Translations under genes and position numbers: made by a program
Assembly (NCBI RefSeq): GCF_000775995.1
Contig: NZ_CP009227.1
Location: 496,001 to 560,000, forward strand
Direction of reading: 5' to 3'
Length of the DNA stretch: 64,000 bases
Source: Treponema sp. OMZ 838
GTDB taxonomy: Bacteria > Spirochaetota > Spirochaetia > Treponematales > Treponemataceae
Part shown: positions 36,002 to 44,485 of the stretch, one piece after another
Layout: each line of letters opens with the position of its first letter
Numbering within the stretch: position 1 is the first letter of the stretch
Notes under the pieces: model-generated
What the model was told of the DNA's origin: nothing
Databases searched by the model: none
The model's input: only the letters and a program-made list of their open reading frames with translations

Positions 36002-37345
36002 CTATCGTTTATTGGAGCGCTTCCAGATATGGAGCTTTTCCGCTTCGGCAATAAGCGAATCTCTAAAATCGGGGTGCGCGACCGAAATCAAGGCTTCTGC
36101 CCGCTGCCATGTCGATAAGCCCTTTAAGTTGACCTTTCCGTATTCGGTAACGAACCAATGGACATTAGTTCTTGTGTCCGTAACGACGGACCCCGGCGCA
36201 AGCGTCGGGCGGATACGGGAGGTAAGTGCCCCGTTTTTATCCTTAAAGGTGGATGAACAGCAGATAAAGCTTTTTCCACCCTTGGATAAATACGCGCCCA
36301 ATACGAAGTCGAGCTGTCCGCCCGCGCCTGAAATATGCTTGGTTCCCGACGTTTCGGCATTCACTTGACCGAACAGGTCGATATCTACTGCATTGTTGAT
36401 GGACATAAAGTTATCGATTTGAGCAATCACCCGCGCGTCGTTTGTGTAAGAGACCGGTGCGCCCATACATACGGGGTTGTTATGCACATAGTCATAGAGC
36501 TTTTTTGTCCCTGCGGCAAAGGCGAATACCTGTCGCCCCGTATCGATTGCTTTCTTTGCGCCGGTGATTTTTCCCGCTTTGGCAATATCGACAAAGGCAT
36601 CGACATACATTTCCGTGTGTACGCCGAGGTCTTTTAAATCGGACTTTGCAATCATCGCGCCGAGCGTATTAGGCATACCGCCGATACCGAGCTGCAAACA
36701 TGCTCCATTCGGAATTTCTTCGATGATGAGCTTTGCGACAGCCTTATCGACTTCGGTCGGTTCACCTTTATCGACAAGTTCATCTATCGGCGGATTACTG
36801 CCTTCGATAATCATATCGACATCGGAAATGTGAATCTTATCATCGACGCCGTTTATGCAGTTCGGCATATTGGTATTGACTTCTACAATGACGATGTCCG
36901 CACAATCCGTAACTGCTTTGAGGTGCGAGGCATTCAATCCGAAATTGAAAAAGCCGTCTTTATCCATTGGCGCCGTTTGAAAAACCGATACGTTAAGGTG
37001 CTTAATATTTTCGTAATACCAGCACGGCAATTCCGAATAGCGGAGCGGTATATAAAAACCGAATCCAGCAGCGATGGTTTTACGTTCATACCCCGACATG
37101 TGCCAAGAATTCCACGTAAGGTGAGCCGCAGGAGCTTTTATTTTAAAGATTTCCGGTTCCCGCAGTACCACACCACCTCGAATATTGACGTCTTCAAGCT
37201 CAGGCAGCCGCGCGGCAAATGCCTTATCGAATGCAACAGGGGTGTTATTGCCCCATCCGTAATCGAGCCAATCGCCCGACTTGACTACCTGTGCAGCTTT
37301 TTCTGCTGTAGTCAGCTTTTGTTTGTATAACGAACTGTAATCCAT
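36002..37345 (-). CDS. butyryl-CoA:acetate (4-hydroxybutyrate) CoA-transferase family
   Basis: The 447-residue protein belongs to the acetyl-CoA hydrolase/transferase family: [33 protein letters not shown] at the start, [40 protein letters not shown] in the middle and [31 protein letters not shown] later. Length and context fit a butyryl-CoA:acetate CoA-transferase, which releases butyrate and makes acetyl-CoA. The second ATG (37345) is chosen since TAGGA lies 6 nt upstream; the first ATG is 2 codons earlier. It follows the crotonase gene closely in one operon. Family members differ in acyl specificity, so the exact substrate is not certain. Confidence 0.82.
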   Translation of the reverse strand: MDYSSLYKQKLTTAEKAAQVVKSGDWLDYGWGNNTPVAFDKAFAARLPELEDVNIRGGVVLREPEIFKIKAPAAHLTWNSWHMSGYERKTIAAGFGFYIPLRYSELPCWYYENIKHLNVSVFQTAPMDKDGFFNFGLNASHLKAVTDCADIVIVEVNTNMPNCINGVDDKIHISDVDMIIEGSNPPIDELVDKGEPTEVDKAVAKLIIEEIPNGACLQLGIGGMPNTLGAMIAKSDLKDLGVHTEMYVDAFVDIAKAGKITGAKKAIDTGRQVFAFAAGTKKLYDYVHNNPVCMGAPVSYTNDARVIAQIDNFMSINNAVDIDLFGQVNAETSGTKHISGAGGQLDFVLGAYLSKGGKSFICCSSTFKDKNGALTSRIRPTLAPGSVVTDTRTNVHWFVTEYGKVNLKGLSTWQRAEALISVAHPDFRDSLIAEAEKLHIWKRSNKR

Positions 37346-37353
37346 GACCATTC

Positions 37354-38133
37354 CTAGCGGTTATTGAACTTTTCGATTTTTTCTTTTTTGACAAAAGCGT
37401 TCATAGCCATTTTTTGGTCTTCCGTTGTAAAGCATTGAGCAAATTCTTCCGTTTCAACGGCAACTGCTTTGTCGATGCTTACCTGCAAGCCTTTATTGAT
37501 GGCTGCTTTTGCCTGTTTTATTGCAAAGGGAGCTTTTTGGCAAATAGTTTGCGCCATGGCGAGCGTTTCCTGCATTAAGGCTTCCGGTTTTGTTACTTTA
37601 TTAACAAGACCGATTGCGAGCGCTTCCTCTGCTTTTATCGTGCGGCAGGTGTAGATCAGCTCTTTTGCGCGTCCGGCGCCAACAAGCCGGGCCAACCGTT
37701 GCGTCCCGCCGAATCCCGGTGTAATACCCAAACCTGTTTCAGGTTGGGCAAAACGGGCGGTTTCCGAAGCAATACGGATATCGCATGCCATCGCAAGCTC
37801 GCAGCCGCCGCCCAAAGCAAAGCCGTTTACGGCAGCGATGACGGGACAATGGAAGTTTTCTATACGGAAAAACACCTTGTTCCCAAAGGCGCCGTATTCT
37901 GCTGCCTGTGCCTTATTTTTATCTTTCATTTCCGAAATATCGGCACCCGCTACAAAGCTTTTTTCGCCCGCTCCGGTAAGAATCACCGCGTAAATATTTT
38001 CAGCTTTTTCAACCTCATCCAATGCATGATTAAGGTCGGTCAACACCTCGGTGCTGAGCGCATTTAAAACCTGCGGTTTATTAATGGTAATAGTTGCAAT
38101 ATGTCCATCTATATGAAACAATACCGTATTCAT
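37354..38133 (-). CDS. crt: enoyl-CoA hydratase (crotonase)
   Basis: The 259-residue protein has the crotonase oxyanion-hole regions [13 protein letters not shown] and [21 protein letters not shown], and the second catalytic region [25 protein letters not shown]. It would interconvert crotonyl-CoA and 3-hydroxybutyryl-CoA. It lies 20 nt downstream of hbd and just before the CoA-transferase. The butyryl-CoA dehydrogenase, Etf and thiolase needed for the whole pathway are not in this window. Confidence 0.93.
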   Translation of the reverse strand: MNTVLFHIDGHIATITINKPQVLNALSTEVLTDLNHALDEVEKAENIYAVILTGAGEKSFVAGADISEMKDKNKAQAAEYGAFGNKVFFRIENFHCPVIAAVNGFALGGGCELAMACDIRIASETARFAQPETGLGITPGFGGTQRLARLVGAGRAKELIYTCRTIKAEEALAIGLVNKVTKPEALMQETLAMAQTICQKAPFAIKQAKAAINKGLQVSIDKAVAVETEEFAQCFTTEDQKMAMNAFVKKEKIEKFNNR

Positions 38134-38153
38134 CTGTCACACCTCCTCCGCTT

Positions 38154-38993
38154 TTACTTTGAATAGTCGTAAAAACCTTTTCCGGTTTTGCGTCCGAGTA
38201 ATCCGCCGCGTACCATTTTACGGATAAGCGTACAGCAGCGATATTTGCTGTCTCCCGTTTCACGGTACAATACGTCCATAATAGCCAATACAACATCAAG
38301 ACCGACTAAATCACCGAGCGCAAGCGGCCCCATCGGATGATTTGCACCGAGCTGCATTGCCGTATCGATATGTTCGGCAGTCGCAATACCTTCCTGCAGA
38401 ATAAAAGCAGCTTCGTTAATCATGGGGATAAGAATCCGGTTGACAACAAAGCCGGGGCCTTCGTGTACCTCAACCGGTGTTTTTCCTAAACTCTTAGCGG
38501 TTTCTATAATAGTATTTTTTACTTCATCAGGCGTATTGATTCCTGAAATCACTTCTACCAACTTCATTCTATCGGCAGGGTTAAAGAAGTGCATCCCGAT
38601 AACGGGGTGTTTAATGCCCTTTGCAATTTCGGTAACGGACAGAGACGAGGTATTTGTTGCAAAAATGGTAGCTTCTTTGCAAATACCGTCCAGTTCGGTA
38701 AAAAGCGTTTTTTTCGCTTCGCTGGTTTCCAGTATGGCTTCGATAATTAAATCGCAGTCGGCCAAATCTTTGTATGAACCGGTCTTTAAATTTCCCTTTA
38801 TGGCAGCGACCGCTTCCGCCGTTATTTTGCCTTTTGCTGCCAATTTATCGTAATTTGCTACGATTTTATCTATTCCCGATTGCGCCCATTCGATTTTTAT
38901 GTCGCATACCGTAACCTGATACCCATTTGAAGCAAATGATGTGGCAATCCCCTGCCCCATCGTGCCTGCGCCTACAACACCGATTTTCTTCAT
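38154..38993 (-). CDS. hbd: 3-hydroxybutyryl-CoA dehydrogenase
   Basis: The 279-residue protein starts [16 protein letters not shown], a Rossmann NAD(P) site, and has the catalytic-domain motif [18 protein letters not shown] and the [15 protein letters not shown] signature. It reduces acetoacetyl-CoA to 3-hydroxybutyryl-CoA. The start at 38993 is set by AGGAG 8 nt upstream and by the family's length; an 8-residue N-terminal extension is possible but unlikely. It is the first gene of the hbd-crt-CoA-transferase operon. Confidence 0.95.
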   Translation of the reverse strand: MKKIGVVGAGTMGQGIATSFASNGYQVTVCDIKIEWAQSGIDKIVANYDKLAAKGKITAEAVAAIKGNLKTGSYKDLADCDLIIEAILETSEAKKTLFTELDGICKEATIFATNTSSLSVTEIAKGIKHPVIGMHFFNPADRMKLVEVISGINTPDEVKNTIIETAKSLGKTPVEVHEGPGFVVNRILIPMINEAAFILQEGIATAEHIDTAMQLGANHPMGPLALGDLVGLDVVLAIMDVLYRETGDSKYRCCTLIRKMVRGGLLGRKTGKGFYDYSK

Positions 38994-39486
38994 AACTATG
39001 GCTCCTATATAGACCATTTTGTAAAACCTACTGCCCGAAAAGGGATTGACGGACAGTACCCGCCGGCAACGCCGGTGAAAAATGTCTCATAGACATCTCG
39101 AAAAACTCAGTCGTTTTTTCAGGAATGCCTGACTTTAAAAACAAAGATAGCATATCACAAAAAACGCCTAGGATAAAGCCCTGAAATGAGATTGTATATT
39201 TATCAGATGGGGTATATCAAAAAGGCAAGTCGCTTTTAAGGCAGCACGTTTTCAATACAGGCTTTACCGCTATTGCGGCTGACGCAGCCTTGCGGTTAAA
39301 TAGATAGGTTCAGTGGGAATCTTTAATTCGGTGCATGAACCTTTGAGCATTACGTAAACATCCATGGATTTTGAACCTTTTTGTCAATCAGAACGTTTTT
39401 AGTCAAAATCCCTCCATTGTACTTTTTAGGTGCAATGTTTAAAAATATTCTGTTATTGCATATTTTCCCCACCGTATTACTATCAG
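38994..39486. other. 493-nt intergenic region with imperfect palindromes
   Basis: No credible gene is seen. It contains small inverted repeats (CGCCGGCAACGCCGG near 39062, ATGTCTCATAGACAT near 39083) and a larger imperfect one, with GATTTTGA near 39368 and TCAAAATC near 39404. These differ from the repeat families elsewhere. A candidate minus-strand promoter lies at 39193-39220. Confidence 0.4.
39193..39220 (-). promoter_or_regulatory. candidate promoter of the hbd operon
   Basis: On the minus strand TTGATA (39215-39220) and TATACA (39193-39198) are 16 bp apart. The 5' untranslated region would be about 190 nt. Confidence 0.35.
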
Positions 39487-39508
39487 TGAATATAAAACAA
39501 GATATTCA
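39487..39508. promoter_or_regulatory. operator 1 for the TetR regulator
   Basis: A perfect inverted repeat TGAATAT-N8-ATATTCA directly abuts the -35 box of the regulator's promoter. The same 22-bp site recurs 56 bp downstream. Confidence 0.85.
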
Positions 39509-39537
39509 TTGACACAAAGCCTTCATTTTGCTATATT
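39509..39537 (+). promoter_or_regulatory. strong sigma-70 promoter of the tetR gene
   Basis: TTGACA (39509-39514) and TATATT (39532-39537) are separated by exactly 17 bp. The promoter is bracketed by the two operator copies. Confidence 0.85.
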
Positions 39538-39542
39538 GGCAA

Positions 39543-39564
39543 TGAATATTATACAAGATATTCA
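39543..39564. promoter_or_regulatory. operator 2 for the TetR regulator
   Basis: A second TGAATAT-N8-ATATTCA site, whose spacer shares ACAAG with operator 1. It covers the expected transcription start, so bound protein would block initiation. Confidence 0.85.
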
Positions 39565-39585
39565 CACATACAAAAAAGGATTACT

Positions 39586-40182
39586 ATGCCGAAAGCTTTT
39601 ACCGAAGAAGAACGCATAAAAATAAAAGAAACGCTTATGGAAACCGCGCTCAATTTATTTCACGATAAAGGAACAAAATCCTTGAGCATAGCGGAATTGA
39701 CCAAACGGGTCGGTATTGCGCAAGGGAGTTTTTATAATTTTTGGAAGGATAAAGACGCTCTCATTATAGAACTCATTGTGTACCGCGCAAATCAAAAACT
39801 ACGCACTATTGAAAAAAAGTTTTCAACTTCGCTTACCAATCCGGCAGCATTTCTTACGGATATGATATACAAATCTTCGATTGATCTTATGACAAAAATT
39901 CAAAGCCAGCCTATTTATCAGGATGCGTTTAAGCTATTTGAAGCAAAGGGGCAAAATGAGGCACATAAAATTGAAATACTGTATCAAGATTTTTTAGCAA
40001 AGCTGATACGATATTGGGAACAGCACGGAGCAATTACGCGGGTAGATCAAAAAGGGCTGATGAGCGCATTTATCGGAAGTGCGGTTTTGTGTTCTCAATG
40101 CTATCAGTTTGATGCAGCCTATTTTAACGAAATCTTACGAATATTTATATCTGTAATCGTAAATAAATATATAGAAGTATGA
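39586..40182 (+). CDS. TetR-family transcriptional regulator
   Basis: The 198-residue protein has an N-terminal helix-turn-helix (KGTKSLSIAELTKRVGIAQGSFYNFWKDKDALIIELI), typical of TetR/AcrR proteins, and a helical ligand domain. Two identical palindromes surround its own promoter, which indicates autorepression. The downstream genes, an Rph/PpsA-like phosphotransferase and a MATE pump, are probably in its control, at least the first, whose start is only 35 nt from this stop. The inducer is unknown; a drug or toxic metabolite is a reasonable guess. Confidence 0.9.
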   Translation: MPKAFTEEERIKIKETLMETALNLFHDKGTKSLSIAELTKRVGIAQGSFYNFWKDKDALIIELIVYRANQKLRTIEKKFSTSLTNPAAFLTDMIYKSSIDLMTKIQSQPIYQDAFKLFEAKGQNEAHKIEILYQDFLAKLIRYWEQHGAITRVDQKGLMSAFIGSAVLCSQCYQFDAAYFNEILRIFISVIVNKYIEV

Positions 40183-40216
40183 ATGTAAGCGTTTTCCCTT
40201 AAAGGAGTTGAATACA

Positions 40217-42718
40217 ATGCGGATAGCTGATTTTACACAGATACATAAAGATGATGTACTCATTGCAGGCGGCAAAGGATCCAACCTTGGTGAGATGACT
40301 GCTGCGGGAATACCGGTTCCTAAGGGATTTGTGATTACCGCAGATGCGTATCGGGAATTCCTTAAAGAAAATAACATAGATGAAATTATCTTGCGTGTTC
40401 TTACAGCGGCGCAAACGGATGAACAAGCCTTGTTATCCGCAGTCGGCACATTTCGGAAAAAAATCATAACAGGACATTTTCCTGCTCAATTGGAAAAAGA
40501 GATAAGAGCGAAATATGCGGAACTCGGGGAAGCTGCGAGGGTTGCGGTCCGCTCATCGGCAACGGCGGAAGATTTACCCGATGCGAGTTTTGCAGGTCAG
40601 CAGGAAACCTATTTGAATGTGCAAGGGATAGAAGATGTCTTAATTCAAATACGCCATTGTTATGCTTCGCTATGGGGGGAGAGAGCGGTACGCTATCGAT
40701 TTAATCAGGGATATGATCAGAGCGCTGTTGCGATTGCCGTTGTTATTCAAGAAATGGTAGAAAGCGAAAAAGCGGGCGTTCTGTTTACCGTCAATCCGGT
40801 AACACAAAACAAAGATGAAATGCAAATCAACGCAAGTTACGGATTGGGAGAAAGTGTAGTAAGCGGCAGGGTAACGGCAGATAGTTATATCGTAAATAAA
40901 TCAGGCGATATACTGGAAGTTACTATCGGAACCAAAGAAACGCAAATTGTCTACGCGGATAAAAACACCAAAGAAGAATCGGTAAGCGAGGAAAAAAGAA
41001 CCGCGCGGGCGTTGAATGATAGTGAGATTGCAGCTCTGGTGCGCGCTGCATTAAAAATAGAAAAACACTACGGTATGCCGATGGATATTGAATGGGCAAT
41101 ACAAAAGAACCAAGTATATATTTTGCAGGCACGCGCAATAACAACCTTAAAAAATAATGATGATGAGAAGCTGGTTCAGGAATATATCAAAGGTACTACA
41201 TTAACACGCATGATGAAACAAAATATGGCTTTTCAGTTTGAAAAAATGCCGTTTGCTTACCGTGCGCTGGACTTTGATTATATGCTAGCAATTAATGACC
41301 AAAAAGCCCGGATATTCGCAGAAGGCGGTATTGTTTTTAATTCAAATCCTGTAATTGATGACGATGGTATTCAGACACTTCCTGAAAATAAAAAAGGTCT
41401 TACTCTGCGTATTTTTCATATCTTTACAATCATTCGGATGCTCAAAAATTTTGACTATTGCGCGGAAGTATGTAAAGATTTTATGGCGCAATATGAGCAA
41501 GAGCTAGCGCATATTAAAACCTTAGATTTTGAGAATATGACATTAGCCGAATGTACTGCATTTATGGAACACAGTTATGCGCTGACAGAAAAACTTGCAT
41601 ACGATAGATTTAAATATGCCTTATTTCCGTCTTTTCTAATGAGCAAAAAATTCTCCAAAATAATAAAACGTGTAGATACAAACTACTCTGCCTTTGATTT
41701 CTATTGGGAACTCAATAATAAAACAGCTGTTGTTACAAACGATATTTCTCGCATGGCGGATACGATACGGAAAAACACAACTCTAACGGAAGCAATACTA
41801 TCCGGCGAAAGATTCAACACACTGTGTGCCGATTTCCCTGTATTTAAGCAGCTTGCGGATGATTTTATTAAATGCAACGGTTTTAAGTCTGATTACAATT
41901 GCTATTGCATCGAAGCAAAAACATTTATCGAAGATCCCGATAGACTTGTCAATATTATACGCCCGTTATTAAATACCTCTGATGTATCGGATCAAAATTC
42001 TCATAATAACAACAATAAAAATTATACGGATTTAATGCAGCAATTAAAGCATATTTATGGAAATAAATATCCGCGTCTAGAACAAGACATACAGCACTTC
42101 CGGTATTTTCATGTTGTTCGAGAAGAATCGCAGTATTTATGGGAAACACTCTTTTATTATGTTAGGCAGTGTGTAAAGCGGATAAATATTCTGCTCTTAA
42201 ACAGCGGAAATTATAAACACGGAATTACAAATCTTTTTCACTGTGAATTATTGGAAGTGTTGAAAGCCGGATATATCAGTGATGTTTATAAAGAAAAGAT
42301 CGCAAGGCGGAATGAAAAATTCCCGCTTGCGGAAAAGGTTTGGGAAGCTTCAAAATTACTGGTGTTCGATTCAACTGGTGATGTACTGAAGGGCGTAAGC
42401 GGAAGCCCGGGAACTGTTGTAGGAACGGTGCGCATTATTCGTAGTCCTGAAGAGTTTTATAAGATGCAAAAAGGAGATGTGCTGGTGTGTCATCTCACTG
42501 ATCCCGAATGGACACCGCTTTTTAAACTTGCAAGCGCTGTCGTTGCAGACACCGGCTCTGCGCTCAGCCATGCAGCAATTGTTGCACGGGAATTTACTAT
42601 CCCAGCAGTATTGGGTGTCGGTTTTGCCACCGTCAAATTCAAGGACGGTGACCTCATCACCGTTGACGGAAACAAAGGAGAAGTGCGGAGCAGTGCAGAC
42701 GCATCAGCTACTTTTTAG
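40217..42718 (+). CDS. PEP-synthase-like phosphotransferase (rifampicin phosphotransferase type)
   Basis: The 833-residue protein has an N-terminal ATP-grasp domain (about 1-315; GGKGSNLGEMTAAGIPVPKGF, VRSSATAEDLPDASFAGQQET), a long middle region (about 320-740) with no motif I know, and a C-terminal swivelling histidine domain (LTDPEWTPLF...DTGSALSHAAIVAREFTIPAVLGV, His near 784). This order matches Rph, which phosphorylates rifampicin, better than PpsA, whose third domain would bind pyruvate/PEP. The middle substrate domain is divergent, so the substrate is open. The ATG at 40217 follows AAAGGAG. Its last codons (SADASATF) are encoded by the left arm of repeat copy F. Confidence 0.78.
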   Translation: MRIADFTQIHKDDVLIAGGKGSNLGEMTAAGIPVPKGFVITADAYREFLKENNIDEIILRVLTAAQTDEQALLSAVGTFRKKIITGHFPAQLEKEIRAKYAELGEAARVAVRSSATAEDLPDASFAGQQETYLNVQGIEDVLIQIRHCYASLWGERAVRYRFNQGYDQSAVAIAVVIQEMVESEKAGVLFTVNPVTQNKDEMQINASYGLGESVVSGRVTADSYIVNKSGDILEVTIGTKETQIVYADKNTKEESVSEEKRTARALNDSEIAALVRAALKIEKHYGMPMDIEWAIQKNQVYILQARAITTLKNNDDEKLVQEYIKGTTLTRMMKQNMAFQFEKMPFAYRALDFDYMLAINDQKARIFAEGGIVFNSNPVIDDDGIQTLPENKKGLTLRIFHIFTIIRMLKNFDYCAEVCKDFMAQYEQELAHIKTLDFENMTLAECTAFMEHSYALTEKLAYDRFKYALFPSFLMSKKFSKIIKRVDTNYSAFDFYWELNNKTAVVTNDISRMADTIRKNTTLTEAILSGERFNTLCADFPVFKQLADDFIKCNGFKSDYNCYCIEAKTFIEDPDRLVNIIRPLLNTSDVSDQNSHNNNNKNYTDLMQQLKHIYGNKYPRLEQDIQHFRYFHVVREESQYLWETLFYYVRQCVKRINILLLNSGNYKHGITNLFHCELLEVLKAGYISDVYKEKIARRNEKFPLAEKVWEASKLLVFDSTGDVLKGVSGSPGTVVGTVRIIRSPEEFYKMQKGDVLVCHLTDPEWTPLFKLASAVVADTGSALSHAAIVAREFTIPAVLGVGFATVKFKDGDLITVDGNKGEVRSSADASATF

Positions 42719-42836
42719 CTACGCCCGCAGAATATGTGAGTCCGTTCAACCAGAATTTCGCCGCTTTGCGACTCAAATGGTTGCCCTGCCTCACATATTC
42801 TGCGTTACTTTATATACTCGCCTGATGCGTCTGCAC
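42693..42836. repeat. type-1 nested palindrome, copy F
   Basis: The outer arms GTGCAGACGCATCAG (42693-42707) and complement (42822-42836) are perfect over 15 bp. The middle arms CGCAGAATATGTGAG (42726-42740) and complement (42790-42804) are perfect too. The left outer arm lies within the coding sequence of the upstream gene and includes its last codons. Confidence 0.92.
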
Positions 42837-42851
42837 TGGTTTTGAAAAATA

Positions 42852-42879
42852 GTGGGAAATTTTATTTAAAATTTCCCAC
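42852..42879. repeat. type-3 hairpin, copy F
   Basis: GTGGGAAATTTT and AAAATTTCCCAC form a perfect 12-bp stem around ATTT. Confidence 0.9.
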
Positions 42880-42885
42880 AAAAAG

Positions 42886-42923
42886 AAGGCAACCGCTCAA
42901 AAGATTTTCGATACGTTTGCCTT
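42886..42923. repeat. type-4 hairpin (CAACCG), copy F
   Basis: AAGGCAACCG (42886-42895) pairs with CGTTTGCCTT (42914-42923) at 9 of 10 positions. Order here is type 1, type 3, type 4, the reverse of the order at 30210-30518. Confidence 0.7.
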
Positions 42924-42942
42924 AAATTACGGAGCTGTTGAG

Positions 42943-44319
42943 ATGGATTCAAAAGAGCAAAGACGGTTTAACATTTTAACAAAACCGATTTTTCCGTTGC
43001 TCATTAAAACGGCAATTCCGACAATCATCGGTATGTTGATCAGCGTTATATACAATGTAACCGATACCTTTTTTGTCGGACAATTACACAACAGATCAAT
43101 GATTGCGGCAATCGGTGTGGTATTCAGTTTTGTCAGTGTTATTCAAGCAATCGGTTTTTGGTACGGCTACGGCAGCGGTAATGCAATGTCTAAAAAAATC
43201 GGAGCAAAAGACTATGCAGAAGCGGAAATCATTTCTTCGATAGGTATTGTCATTGCAATCGTAACCGGCATCGTAATCGCAATCGCAGCATATATTTTTG
43301 TTGTACCGCTTGCAAAACTCATCGGCGGTAGCGCATCGCAGGACGTACTCACCTTTACCGTGCAGTATTTAAAGATCATTATCATCAGCATTCCGTTCAG
43401 TTTATATGCAGTAACGGTGTATAATCAGCTGCGTTTGTGCGGAAATGTACGCGATGGAATGATCGGATTACTTTCCGGAATGCTGAGCAATATGGTGCTG
43501 GATCCGCTGCTGATGTTTCCGCTTAACATGGGATTTATCGGCGCCGGATATGCAACACTGATCGGTCAAATAATCGGGTGTATTGTGCTGACGCTCTTAG
43601 CAAAACGACACGAGAGTATTTCGTTCAATCTAAAAAAAGTACAATGCAGCAAAGCGCGTGTGTATCATATTCTTGCAGGGGGGCTTCCTAATTTTTCGCG
43701 GCAGGCAATTACCGGCGCTGCATTGGTGCTGCTCAATGTTACGGCAGCACGCTACGGCGAAAGTATGATCGCTGCTTTAACAATAAGTTCAAAAATTGTT
43801 GCAGTGGCTTTTATGATTATGATCGGTTGGGGGCAAGGCTTTCAGCCGATTTGTGCAATGAATTACGGCGCTCAACAATATGCGCGAGTAAAAAAAGCCT
43901 TTATTACTACCGTCGCCGTGGGAACACTTTTTTTAACAGCTGCCTCAATAATTTTATATATCTTTGCCGACCACTGGATGCAGCTGATGTCAACCGATGA
44001 GGAAGTAGTGTCTACCGGAGTTTCGATACTCAGGATGCAATGTTTTTCGCTTCCGCTGTTAGGCGTTTTTGCCGTCAGCAGTATGTTCATGCAGAATATC
44101 GGCAATTATTTTTCAGCGCTCCTGATATCAATTTCACGGCAGGGTTTCTTTTATGTACCGCTCCTATACCTTCTGCCTGCCGTATACGGGAAAACCGGTA
44201 TCTACCTGCTGCAGCCGGTCTCCGATGTTTTATCGTTCCTGTTTGCCGTTGCGGTGGTGTGTAGGTGGTATGGGAAAAATGCGAACGATTTACAAGTAAA
44301 AAAAGGCAGCAAAAGATGA
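42943..44319 (+). CDS. MATE-family efflux transporter
   Basis: The 458-residue protein has about 12 membrane helices and MATE features (PTIIGMLISVIYNVTDTFFVGQL, GWGQGFQPICAMNYGA). These pumps export cationic drugs or metabolites in exchange for Na+ or H+. It follows the TetR-Rph-like pair, separated by a composite repeat of 225 nt. A shared role in drug resistance is inferred. GGAG lies 8 nt ahead of the ATG. Confidence 0.92.
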   Translation: MDSKEQRRFNILTKPIFPLLIKTAIPTIIGMLISVIYNVTDTFFVGQLHNRSMIAAIGVVFSFVSVIQAIGFWYGYGSGNAMSKKIGAKDYAEAEIISSIGIVIAIVTGIVIAIAAYIFVVPLAKLIGGSASQDVLTFTVQYLKIIIISIPFSLYAVTVYNQLRLCGNVRDGMIGLLSGMLSNMVLDPLLMFPLNMGFIGAGYATLIGQIIGCIVLTLLAKRHESISFNLKKVQCSKARVYHILAGGLPNFSRQAITGAALVLLNVTAARYGESMIAALTISSKIVAVAFMIMIGWGQGFQPICAMNYGAQQYARVKKAFITTVAVGTLFLTAASIILYIFADHWMQLMSTDEEVVSTGVSILRMQCFSLPLLGVFAVSSMFMQNIGNYFSALLISISRQGFFYVPLLYLLPAVYGKTGIYLLQPVSDVLSFLFAVAVVCRWYGKNANDLQVKKGSKR

Positions 44320-44485
44320 GAATATAATTAAGCGTTTTTTATGACTAATCTGTAAGTAGCTAATGAAAACCTATACTTCAATTATTTGCATAAGTGTATT
44401 TATACATAATGAAGGTAAAAGTCCAATTGGGTTTATAGGAAGTATAATAGATCAATCTTAAAAACAATGACAAGAGTTGAAGGTT

